A stretch of 64,000 nt of DNA, taken from Cokeromyces recurvatus. Taxonomy: Eukaryota; Mucoromycota; Mucoromycetes; Mucorales; Mucoraceae. The notes beneath the pieces were generated by a model. That model did not search any database. It was not told where the DNA came from and saw only the letters and a program-made list of their open reading frames with translations. Made by a program: the position numbers and the translations under genes. Below, piece by piece: positions 49,836 through 60,612 of this stretch (positions are counted from its first letter, which is position 1; the number at the start of each line of letters is the position of its first letter). The DNA is taken from NCBI RefSeq assembly GCF_025118155.1, contig NW_026251398.1, positions 496,001 to 560,000 of the forward strand, in the 5' to 3' direction.

Positions 49836-51076
49836 ATGAATAGTTTAAATTTATCACTATTTATTATTATTGCTATTCTATCATTCACTATTTCTGCTCA
49901 GCAAAATAATAATTATAGAAATAAAGTAACTATTGGTCAGTAATATAACGAATACTAATACATTATATCCAACTATTAATGTCATTTTTTTTTATAGATG
50001 AGAATCATGGTTATGGATTTTCTGTTAAGTATTTTGATAATTATAAAGTAGTTGAAAATTTAATTACCAATGAAAAATATGCGCTTGTTTGCTGTAATCA
50101 GTCATTATCCAATTTTACATTTTCGGGATATCATGCAGTTGTAAATACACCATTGAATTATATTGGAGTTGAAAATGAATTAGAAGTTTTACCCTTTTTT
50201 GAGGTATTTATTATGTAATATATATTGTATATATTAAAATATACTAATTCTATTGTATACTGATTTATAAATAATATGTATGATAGCTTTTAGGTATAAG
50301 TGATAAAGTTAAATTAATTAATCCAAGTGCAAATATAACATCACCTTGTTTTAATGGAATTAATTCAACGACAATAACACCCGTCGAGGCTATTTTCACA
50401 ACCAAGTCAACAACTACAGTAGGTGGTCTACCACACTATATTAGTATTTCCTCTGCAACCAGTGAAAACTTGACGCCTATTCAGGTACTATTATTATAAA
50501 AGTAGTTTATATATATATATATGGGTAACAAATGAATTCTTTATTTTAGCAATCAGCTTGGATTCTATTTATCGCACACTTTTTTGAAATTGAACAACGT
50601 GGATTAGATATTTTTACTTCAATTTCAGATAAATATCAATGCCATCAGTCTAATTTGAAGAAGGCAGGTACAAAAAAGATTGCATGGACTACATATGATG
50701 TTATAAAGAAAGTTTGGACATTGAATTATGATTTATATACAAGCAAATTAATTCAAGATGCAGGTAAAGAATAGATGATATTAGGATAAAAGCAAAGTAT
50801 ATTAAAAGTATTCATTATTATTATTTTTACTGTTTAGGATTTGAACTTATTGGAGTTAATAAAAGGACAACCAGCTTTCAAAATATAACCTTATTTCATA
50901 ACCAGCTTCAAAATGTAGAATATATTATTGATAATACGGATTTTTTGAAATCAGAAATTTCTTATGCTGACTGGCTTTCTGCTATCGAATTGACACCTAA
51001 CTCAAATAAGTATGACTTTTTGACTTTACAGAACGTATACCGTACAGATAATTTGATTAGTGCATCAGGATTTTCA

Positions 51077-51141
<65 letters not shown>

Positions 51142-51647
51142 AGAGAGAGAATGAAAAGGAAAGAGGGTAACTCATACTTATATATATAGATTGGTCTATT
51201 CGTCATCATGCACGAGCGGATCTTGCTCTAGCAGATATAATACATATGGTTTATAGTACTTATGAACCTAGTTATAATATGACTTGGCTTCGTGCATTTG
51301 CACAAGCTGATGGTCCTAAGTTTATTACAAATGAAAGTTATCCTAGTTGTAGCGCAACAAGTCAAATGGAGCGATTAAATTTAAATAGGTGCACTTTACA
51401 ACCCTTTCAACCAAATAAAACAAACAACGATGAAATAATATTAGAGAATCAAGAAGGAGGAAGTAAGAATAGTAGTCTATTATCATCCACAAGCAGTAAA
51501 GTGGGTGTAGCGATTGGTGTTGTAGTAGGAATAACAGCTATTGGCGTGATCAGTTTTTTTGCATATCAAAAACGAAGAGTAAATAGATTGAAGGGAAAGC
51601 AGGAAGGACGATTTTATAAAATGAACGATATTGGTTCTTCACCCTAA
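49836..51647 (+). CDS. Cell-surface protein resembling periplasmic binding proteins
   Basis: Six exons (49836-49935, 49998-50203, 50287-50484, 50550-50763, 50838-51077, 51190-51647) give 471 aa. A signal peptide (MNSLNLSLFIIIAILSFTIS) starts it and one membrane helix (VGVAIGVVVGITAIGVISFF, about 430-450) with a short basic tail ends it. The ectodomain resembles the TroA/BtuF-type substrate-binding fold: a first strand region FSVKYFDNYKVVENL, then LVCCNQ and LEVLPFFELLGISDKVKLI. Later come ISISSATSENLTPI..., AWILFIAHFFEIEQRGLDIF and ARADLALADIIHMVY. In bacteria such proteins capture metal chelates or vitamin B12. Here the ligand is unknown and the assignment is inference from the pattern. Intron 5 starts with the donor GT followed by A59. 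Confidence 0.65.
51080..51138. repeat. A59 homopolymer directly after a 5' splice site
   Basis: The longest homopolymer in the window. It begins two bases inside intron 5 of the surface-protein gene and is followed by GA repeats to 51151. Confidence 0.9.
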
Positions 51648-52123
51648 GTTTGCGAACTTTTTTATTTTATTTTTTACCGATAGTGATCATTATGATTGTA
51701 GTCGTCTTTATAACTAAGTCAATAGAAATAAACCATCATTTATTAAAGGATAAAGGGGTCATTTAAATAAAACGAGTGTATTGTGCCTCACAGCATCATA
51801 TTTATTCTACATTCAGTTTTAATAATAGTTATTGTTAGAGTATTTGAGAATTAATAATAATTATACTATGTAATAATATCACATACATGATGATAATAAT
51901 GGTAGCACGTGAATAGCTGGTATTGTAATAGATGGAATATCTACCGTGAATTAATATTGACTCGTTGCTTACCCCAAATATAATAATTTGTTATATTTTT
52001 AGTAACAACGACAGTTCAAGGAGAAAAAAGAATAAAAAAAATAGTTTATTGTATACATAATTATTCGGGCACCTTTTTGTTACTCCTGTTTTTTTTATCT
52101 ATCCCTTTTGATATTACTACGAT
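51648..52123. other. Intergenic region
   Basis: AT-rich 3' flank of the surface-protein gene leading into the transposase relic. I could not identify a terminal inverted repeat of the element here. Confidence 0.4.
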
Positions 52124-53322
52124 ATGTCTACTTATAATGTATCATATGAGTACATGCATTGTTTCAACGCAATGGATGAGATTTCAGAGTCTGATCCTAT
52201 GGAAATTGAAACGGTCTAAAATGACTTATACGGCCCTGTCGATTTGGAATGGCACTATTAGGGGCAGCCAGGAGTAAGCAAGAAGGTAGCGGAACCCGAC
52301 ATTAAGAAACTTATGGATTTAAGTAGCTATGAAGGCTTTCTTCGTAACATTTCTATGAGCACTGGAATACTAGAGGCACATGCTAACGAAAAGGAAGATA
52401 GTAGCTCAAAACTATTACCTGTTAAAGCGTCTACTGAGAAGATTTGAGGATCCTACAGATTCTATACTTCAGAGTAAATACAAGAGCTTCTTGGCCTTGC
52501 CATTGAGGGAGGGATTTCAGCAAGAAAGGTTGTAATGATAGTTGGCATTGTTGAGAGAGCAGTTCAGTATTATGTGAAGCTTTATAGAGATGATGAAGAG
52601 AAGCATTTTTTTGGTTTAAGAAAGTCTCGAACTATGGCATACTGACTTTCTCTATACTTTTTTATGGGGAAAAACCAGAAGTTATTCTCTGGCAGGCAAG
52701 GGAGTCATTACTTCAAGCTTTTCCTAAGATTAAATCGATTTCTCTTTTTAATCTTCACAAACATCTAGTCCAGCATGCCTCATTAACATTCAAAAGGCTG
52801 GAACGAATTGTAACTGCAAGAGCAACTCTTAACAATTTTAATCTACGCAAAGAAAGAGTTCTAGATTGGAGAGCAGATAAAAATACGGATTGGGAAAATA
52901 ACTGCGTTTTTTATCAATGGGACAGGATAAAAGTGAGAAATACCTGCTAAGGCATTGCTTCCTTTGAACAGAGGCATCATTGTGACTAGAATGGGTGCTA
53001 TCTGCGAAAAAGGGGTAATTGATTTAACCTTTCATAAACCAAAAGCTGTTCAGAAGAAGACTGCTGCTTTTAAGAAGAGAAAGAGGGGATATGGTAAAAC
53101 GGAATATGTTGAGGTAAACGTTAGAGTTGGTGCATGTAGTGAGCATTTACTATAAATCTACATACTTGCTTCCTTAACTTATTATTTTTAAACCCTATTG
53201 AGTTGTTCTGATCAAAAGTCAAAGGAAGTATAAGGAGAGATTGTTTGACAATTGATGATAATTTGACTACTAGAATTATTGAGTCGGCTGGGAAGTTTTC
53301 GGTTAATGACTATGTCAATTGA
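52124..53322 (+). pseudogene. Decayed Tc1/mariner-type (DDE) transposase
   Basis: Pieces of one transposase lie in order with stops and shifts. These are an acidic start (MSTYNVSYEYMH, SESDPMEIE at 52124-52215), a helix-turn-helix-like segment (IQELLGLAIEGGISARKVVM, about 52485), a further conserved piece (PLNRGIIVTRMGAICEKGV, about 52960), VRVGACSEHLL (about 53130) and the C-terminal NPIELF...SKVKGSIRRD (about 53195) with RIIESAGKFSVNDYV at the end. The last part is the NP-I-E-x-W motif around the third catalytic acid; its Trp is a stop. The segment carrying the second catalytic Asp is deleted between 53157 and 53190. The copy cannot be active. Such IS630/Tc1 elements are abundant in Mucoromycota. 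Confidence 0.8.
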
Positions 53323-53544
53323 ATAATACATTTTTTTTCATTGAGCTAATACTTTAATTATATAAAATAAATACACCACCTGCAAAAAATAAAATAAAAT
53401 AAAAAAATAAAATCACACGCAAAAAAATCCTCAAAAAATAAAAAGGTCAATATTTAATATACATTCTAAAATTTGAGGTTCTTTTTTTTATTACTATTAT
53501 TACAATAATAATAAAGGGTATAAATATATTATAAATCCTTTCTT

Positions 53545-54277
53545 TTATAAATGTGATTTTTGTCCTTGTTGTTGATGAATATACCAAGCCATTTGATTTT
53601 CTTTAAGACTAAAACCGCACTTTTCATAAAATGGGACATTTTTAGTAGCACAATCCAAAATAACTAAGAAAAAAAAAGAGTCAAGTTAAGACTAAATCTA
53701 AATTTGAAAAATAAAAGGAAAAATTACCTTTGTAACAATCATTGACTTGACCAATATATTTTAATGCTTCAATGATTCTTAAACCCAATTTTTACCTTGA
53801 TGAGAAGAATCGACAGCAATATCTTCAATATGACCTACGATACCATTTTTATGTATAAACTTATGTTCAATAAGAATAGTTCCAGTAGCAGCAATACGAT
53901 TCTTCTTTTCATCTGTAATGGTCACAATGAAATCTATAGATTGCATTAATTTATGTGTAACTACTATTATTTAAATATGTTATTAATACATTACAAGTAT
54001 CGTTATGTTTTTTCATAAACTGATATTGAGTATTCCAACTTTCAGAAGTATGTGAACCAACATCAGTTAAAACAGATAAGACATCTAAATAACCTCTATC
54101 AAAATCATTGGCTCGAAGTGGATTAAGTTTATATCCTTCAGGTAAATTTGACTGGACTTCTGGCGAAAGATATTTATCATCAAACAATCTATCTTCAATA
54201 TTAATAAATTCTGCAATAGTAGAAGCAGCAGCAGTAGTAGTAGTAGTAGTAGTAGTCATTATAAGAGACGAAGGCAT
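53545..54277 (-). CDS. GNA1: Glucosamine-6-phosphate N-acetyltransferase with one-base frameshift
   Basis: Three exons (54277-53995, 53933-53728, 53663-53545). This is the GNAT enzyme that acetylates glucosamine-6-phosphate on the way to UDP-GlcNAc, needed for chitin and glycosylation. Family sequence is clear: YLSPEVQSNLPEGYKLNPLR, YFIVTITDEKKNRIAATGTI, KFIHKNGIVGHIEDIAVDSS, CYKVILDCATKNVPFYEKCG. In exon 2 the A run (T run on + at 53789-53793) has five A where six are needed. As given, the frame reads HQGKNWV-stop; one more base restores the acetyl-CoA loop and the rest of the enzyme, giving about 202 aa. The exon lengths sum to one short of a multiple of three, which agrees. The enzyme is essential in fungi, so a sequencing error is likelier than a true pseudogene. 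Confidence 0.88.
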
Positions 54278-54304
54278 CTTTTCCTTTTCTTTTTTTTATT
54301 TTTT

Positions 54305-54336
<32 letters not shown>

Positions 54337-55822
54337 GTATGTGTATTTATATATTAACGTAATCCGCGGAAAACGTATAAAAAAGTTTTACATATTATCC
54401 TCGGAAATTGAACTAAATTTAAATTTCATATACCTATTTTTAGTCTCAGTTGTCGTTCTTCATCATCATCTTATTAAGGGCTTTCATAGTAGTCTCTAGT
54501 CTCTCCTTTGCTTACCCTTCTTTTCCTCCGTGAAATATGATATATTCAATAGAAGAGTTTTATTTATTGCTCTCTAATAACAATAGAAGTTGCTATGTAC
54601 ATAAAAATGATTTAATAGAAAATAAACAATTTGTTACTATGTTTACAGATTGTTTAAACTGAATTTATTCTTGTTAATAGTCTTTATTAAAAGATAAAAA
54701 TAGAGGAACGAGTTTATTCAAATATATCGATAACGATGATGTTATACAAATAACCCTTTTAGCAAAATGACTTTCTTTTATGTCCAGTGTATACTTTATG
54801 ATTAATTCTTCTCAGAAGTATTTTGTTTTTCAGAAAAGTCCTCTGATTATTCCGATCTGATAAAGATGATGTTTCAAGTATTATAAAACATGATTATTTA
54901 CTACGCGCATCATAGATAAATATGAAAGTAGTAAGGGTAAATAGAGACCTTTTTTTTTTTCCTTCTTCTAATAATGGTCATCATCTATTATGTTACTACA
55001 ACTGATTTTTTGAATAGTCTTTCTATTAGTTGAGTCTACGTCAAATAATTCATAAATAATGCATTAAATACATAACTCTGTCTATGCTCCTAATGATATA
55101 AAATCACAGCTTGTTCAGATAACATGATTCATGCTAGAGAATATATGTCTTCACAGGGATACAGTATAGACCATTATATTTATTTTAAGTAACAGTTGTC
55201 ATAATATATCATTGTCTAATATAATAATCAAAAGATACAAATAATTATCTAAAGTATTGTATAATAATAAATAACTTGAAGTCACCAGAATAGTAGGATG
55301 CATTATTGAAATCTTTATAAAGTATATTTATAACTCAGAAGAACTAACCTACTACTGCTGCTGCTATTATTATTATTATCCTTTCATGGTTTAATTATTT
55401 TCTTTAGTACAAACAATATATGCCTTCTTTTAATCAATAAGTAGTTAATTTTATTAGTATTTATGGCTTACTACTAGTATCACTTTGCTTGTATTGCTTA
55501 TTATTGTATATATAAATGACAACTACTTACTTTTCAAATCACTCCTATTATTTTAAAGAAAATAAAGACTATCTGTTTCCCAGAATGCAGTAATAAACAA
55601 GCTATTGCCATAATATTATACATTGTATTATCAGCGGAGAAGACTTTTTTTTTTTTTTTCTATTTCTCTCTCTCTTTTTTTTTATATATTTATTTTATTT
55701 TCTAGATAATACCCATATTACCTCCATATTGGTCTTTCTTTTTTATTTTCTTAAAACTTGTTATATATTATAAGAGCTTTTTTTTTTTTACTATATAGAT
55801 AAATACATACATATTACATTTT

Positions 55823-55861
<39 letters not shown>

Positions 55862-55863
55862 GA
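54278..55863. other. 1.6-kb divergent intergenic region
   Basis: Spacer between GNA1 (-) and the F-box gene (+). It has T28 at 54309-54336 upstream of GNA1 and A36 at 55824-55859 ending 4 nt before the F-box ATG. No other feature. Confidence 0.45.
55824..55859. repeat. A36 homopolymer abutting the F-box start codon
   Basis: Thirty-six A, then TAGA, then the ATG at 55864. If transcribed, the mRNA leader ends in poly(A). Confidence 0.85.
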
Positions 55864-57605
55864 ATGTATCGCCTTCCTGACGAGATATTATTGCGTATTT
55901 TTACATTTCTTGTCAACGATGTTAAGCAATTAATAAGAATTAGTCAATTATCTAAACGCTTTTATAGGTATAAACACATTAAGTTTATCCATTCATAAAG
56001 TTGCTATATTCATTATTCCAAAAATATTAATATATACATGTAGAATAATTCAAGATCCCAAATTATGGTATTCAGCATTTCAATCAAGGTATCCTATTTG
56101 GGGTAATCAAGTAGCCTATGTTTCAAACTCAAAGCATTTAATTGATTGGAAAGACTTTGTTATTCATCTTATAAAGCAACAAAAGGCAACCCATGAATTT
56201 TCTTTTGAATTTGTTCAAGAACAGTTACAAAATCAAACTTCAGCAGGATTATTTAAAACTGGTCGTAAACGAAGAATAATGGATAACGATAATGGAATAA
56301 CAACAGCTACGGATACCGCTATACCTACTTTATTACAAGACGAACATGAGGATGTTTCAATACCCTTTTGGATCCAAGATCCATTAGTAGTAGATATTGA
56401 TCGTATTAGTAAAACAGGTATTGTGGCAACTGGCAAACATCGACGACGTATCAACAACTATGGCCACCTTCATTCAGAACATAAAATTTTATTCTGGGAA
56501 TACCCTTCATGGAGATTGATTCGAACATTTCATTTGAATTTAAGTCCATCCGCATTAACATGTCAAATTATTGGTATTCAAACAATTCGAATGCCCAATA
56601 CTAACGGAAAGGGAACACAAAAAGTGAGATTCTTTTCGTTAGCTGTTGGTCAAGCTTTAATGAATGGTATGGATGCAAATGATGGGAATGAAGATAGAGT
56701 GGATGTCTGGAAGGCCTTGTTTATATATCGGCTATTTCAAGATGGCTCTACTCAATGCGTTGCACATATCAAGATTGCTGATTTATTCTTAGGACGAGAG
56801 GTCTTTTTATTTTCTGATACATCTTGGTGTCAATTAAGTGATGGTGATCTTCATGACGACTTGACCACAACTTCTTCTAATAGCTCATCTAAATTGAAGG
56901 ATTGGTTGAGAATTGTTTCCCCTGAAAATGTTGACTTTAATCCTCGTTTTACTGTATTTTTGATAGCAATGGGACCTATCTTTGAGCGTATTACAGGATG
57001 TGTGCAAATGGCTCGATTTGATATTCGTGGACAGCATAATATACTAGACCCTTCATTAGTACCTGTCATCTGGGATGATCTCAGTCACAGCTTAAAGCCC
57101 TTTATGATAAAAGAGGATAACTATACAAGGACTGAAAAAGGAGAAGAATGGTTTTCCTATAAACAACCAACAGAAATGATGCATTCCATTCGCTTAGGTA
57201 TGAATGTCAGCTGTATGATTCATTTTAGATATCCTCCCGAGTTGAATCATTTGATTTGTACAGGAAGTTATTCAGATGACGAATTATCGATTTATGATTG
57301 GCGTTTTGGTATCAAAGTAGGAGTTTTACCTTGGAAGACAGTTTTAGTTAACAATGAAGATAATGATTCTGATTTTTTTACAAATCCATCATCATTAACA
57401 GAATTACACAATAATAATACTTTAGTCACGCAACCGCCCCGACATATACCTTTCGTAAGAAGAAGAAGTCTACAGCAACCAATGATACATGCATTAAATA
57501 ACGCAGTGGAAGAGGAAAGGCAGTTTATTATAGACTTCAACAATGGTCATAACGAACTTTTGATACCTGATGAAGAAGAAGATAATGATGATGATGACGA
57601 TGACA

Positions 57606-57657
<52 letters not shown>

Positions 57658-58477
57658 TGATGATGATAATTTAGGGACATTAATAGATGTTCGTCCTTGG
57701 GGATTAGAATGTACACTTGTTTTACCTCCTTATTGGTCAACAGTAGATAAAAATAATACTATTAACTCATTAGCTGAATATGGATTCCGCTTGATTGCTG
57801 TCGGTGATAATAGAAATGATAATACAAAGGATAAATTAGAGATTAAAGTATGGGATATATCTTATTTACTACGAGTCAAATGGAATCCATTGGCATCAAA
57901 TAATGATAACTATGATCAACATAATGAGGACTATAACAGTAGTTTAATGTTTGAGTTATCACAAAAATTTTCATGGTGGCCAAGGCGTACAACAGAACTT
58001 TCACGATTAGCCATGAATATGGTAGGGCAACCCTTACATATAGTATCAACAAATATGTCTTCACGTTTTATGAGAAGAAGACGACAGATAGAGGCAGCAG
58101 CAAGAGCAAAATCTGCTCGATTACCTTATTCTCCACCTGACGGATTTCAATCCATGATTTTAGCACATACATTTGATAAAGATAGTTATCAGCAACGAGA
58201 TATCATGCCTGTAAAATATACCGCTTATAACGTTTTATATACTTCATTGTTTCTTTTGACCGAAGATGGAAAAATGACAGTTATGGATATAGAAAGTGGT
58301 GAAATCACAGGAACTGTGGATAACGTGGCTGCGACGGCTTCTTCTATTGCTAGCAATAATAATAATAGTAATCATACTGTTTCAAGCCGTGTGAAAGGAA
58401 TAGATGTAAATGTTATTGGTGGGAAAGAGGTAGTTGTTACTAGTAGAGAAGGCTTATTAAGAGGAACAGTGTTCTAA
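55864..58477 (+). CDS. F-box protein with propeller-like C-terminus and poly-Asp tract
   Basis: Two exons (55864-55967, 56044-58477) give 845 aa. The N-terminus is an F-box (MYRLPDEILLRIFTFLVND; ISQLSKRFYRIIQDPKLWYS), which binds Skp1 in SCF ubiquitin ligases. The remainder has beta-rich segments with WD-like ends (IFWEYPSWRLIRTF-type, SDDELSIYDWRFGIKVGVLP, DKLEIKVWDISYLLRVKW, LTEDGKMTVMDIESGEITGT), which suggests a degenerate beta-propeller as substrate receptor. Around residues 546-578 a tract of about 30 Asp with a few Asn, encoded by GAC/GAT, forms a charged loop. Substrate unknown. The F-box exon is short and would be missed by an ORF scan starting at 56279. Confidence 0.82.
57577..57666 (+). 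repeat. GAC/GAT trinucleotide run encoding poly-Asp
   Basis: About 30 nearly uninterrupted GAC/GAT codons inside the F-box protein. It is likely polymorphic in length. Confidence 0.85.
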
Positions 58478-58955
58478 TTATCCTTATGTATTTTATAATG
58501 TTGTAAATAATAAATATGTATAATCAATATTTATATATCTATATAAAGAAAAATAGAAACATAGTAATAACATTTTAATACGTTATAATAAGTCATTCAA
58601 TATGAATTCTTTTTTTTTCTTTTAATTATACATTACACTACTTTACAAGTAATATGCATATATTTTATAAATATAACATTTGTCCAGACTACTATATGAA
58701 GATTAAGTAGGTACAACAATCAATTGGCTACGTATATATAATAATTGTAATAGAGAGATTTTCCTTTTTATTACAGTTAAAATCAATCAATCTACTACAT
58801 CAATACCTTATCAGCTTGATAGCTAAACGTTATTACTATTATTGTTATATATCTTTTTTAAAATAGTACTATATGATCGTCAAAACGACCTTTGATGTAT
58901 TCTTTGACTTGTAACGTACTACGAAAAAAATAAAAAATGCTCTTACTAGATAGGA
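58478..58955. other. Intergenic region
   Basis: AT-rich sequence between the F-box stop codon and the tRNA gene. On the tRNA strand, the 30 nt downstream include A/T runs that could end Pol III transcription. Confidence 0.45.
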
Positions 58956-59027
58956 AGGTCCCACCGAGAATCGAACTCGGATCACCGGATTCAAAGACCG
59001 ATATGATAACCATTACACCATGGAACC
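58956..59027 (-). tRNA. tRNA-Gln (anticodon UUG)
   Basis: The 72-nt cloverleaf has a seven-pair acceptor stem (GGTTCCA with TGGGACC, one G-U pair), a D arm with the TGGTGTAATGGTTA box A, an anticodon loop CTTTGAA giving anticodon TTG for CAA, and a T arm GTTCGATTC box B. The discriminator is U, as in yeast tRNA-Gln. The closing pair of the anticodon stem (31-39) is a U-U mismatch. There is no intron, and CCA is not encoded. Confidence 0.92.
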
Positions 59028-59079
59028 CTTTGATATTTACGAATTTGATAGATAAAATATGATCAATATGAAGTAATTT

Positions 59080-59109
59080 TTGCCGGAATATCACGTGACT
59101 ATCCGGTAA
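59080..59109. promoter_or_regulatory. 30-bp palindrome with E-box centre and CCGG arms
   Basis: TTGCCGGA at the left and TCCGGTAA at the right frame a central TCACGTGA, with the dyad exactly at 59094/59095. CACGTG is the classical bHLH site and CGG triplets are Zn2Cys6 half-sites. The element lies 53-82 nt upstream of the tRNA-Gln gene and over 1.5 kb from the next protein gene. Confidence 0.5.
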
Positions 59110-60554
59110 TTTCTTCCTCCCAGACGTCGGACATGGTATATATTTGCTAGTAAAAAAAATGTAACACCTGCTTATATTTCTATAGCTAGAAGGAGACATT
59201 ATACAAAGAGATTATAGCTATATGAAGCTTATTTATAATGTGAATAATATATATAAAAATATATATCTTATACCAATGATATTGTTTATTACAACTTAAG
59301 ATGTTAATGTAATTTATTATTATTTTATATAATAGTTATTGTTTTGAAAAAAAAAAAAAGCCTACAGTAACTAAATGGGACATTGAAAAATTAAATATGG
59401 ATAACTAGAGTAATTATGTATAGCATTGATAAAGAACCATTTAATGCCATATATTATTATTAATGCTATTACTGCTATTTTTATCATATTAAATTAAGAA
59501 AATCAATTGTGTCAAATAGTTTTGTATGCTAAAATTCTATTAAACCGAAACAAAAATGTTTAATTTAGACTGGCTATTGTCAAATCCTCTAGATCAGATA
59601 TTTCTGATATGGGACCACTAATAAATATAGAGATAAAGGATATTTGTAGTAACTCTAAAGGAAAATAATTTTGTAAATTGAACCTTTTGGTTAAAAAAAA
59701 AAAAAAGAAAACAACAACAACTATAATTGATCTTCACAGACTTTTATTTTGTCTTTGTTAATGCGCTTTTTTCTTCCTTCGGTATAAAATATATATTAAA
59801 GGCTCTTCAATAGTCTAAAAAATAAACGAAAGTACTTTATTTCAATATAGAATGATATTATATTATGTTATGAATCATTATCTAGAAGACTGCAACGTTA
59901 GTCGAAGACAAAAATAAAATTACTATTACATGGATTTGGTAAACCATCATGATCTTAGAACAGCTATAAACTATAGGCCAAAGCTTTAAATAAATTTATT
60001 TATAGATTTATATTTAATAGCTTGAATATGAACTTTAGACTGGTAACTATTTGATTTAGTTAGATTATAAATACAGAGTATCAAATTATTCAAGTATGTT
60101 ATATTTATATAGTTTGAAATTTTATTTCTAGATTATTATAGAACATCTACAATATATAGCAATTTTTCAAAAGTCTCTCCATCAAAATTGCAAAATACTT
60201 TTGGTTATGATGTACTTCATTATCATAGTTATAGTATATTACAGGATATAAACATACTAGACCTTTCAATATATATCATGCGTAAGTATATTAAAATTAA
60301 AGATTAGATATTCAAGTGCTTCAATACATATATGGTTCTCTGTGTGGAATATCTAATTGCTGACAATACGATCGAATAATTTTGTTTTATTAGTTAAATT
60401 TTTAATCTCTTTAAAAAATCAGCACAACAAAGTAATAATGAAAAAGAAACCAAAAACCCTTTGAAAAAGAGGAGGAGATGAAGAGAGCGTACTTTCGGAT
60501 AGATTTTTTTTTTTTAGTTGATTTGTAAGCTTATAAAAAAGAAACTTTGAGATT

Positions 60555-60602
<48 letters not shown>

Positions 60603-60612
60603 AGAAAAAACT
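59110..60612. other. 1.5-kb intergenic region
   Basis: AT-rich, with A13 at 59347 and T43 at 60556-60598 just before the Abraxas-like start codon. No gene is recognised. Confidence 0.45.
60556..60598. repeat. T43 homopolymer upstream of the Abraxas-like gene
   Basis: Forty-three T ending 14 nt before the ATG at 60613, in the same transcript orientation as the T37 tract upstream of the RhoGEF. Confidence 0.85.

Noticed and set aside
53781..53800. A very short intron (GTAAAAATTGGGTTTAAG) as explanation of the GNA1 frame break
   Set aside because: An 18-nt intron is below any functional size, and removing it would delete conserved residues of the acetyl-CoA loop.
57537..57740. Minus-strand ORF with His/Arg repeats
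   Set aside because: It is the complement of the poly-Asp codon run in the F-box gene.
56279..58477. Starting the F-box gene at the ATG at 56279
   Set aside because: An upstream exon (55864-55967) and 235 nt of in-frame coding sequence supply a clear F-box and match the family layout.
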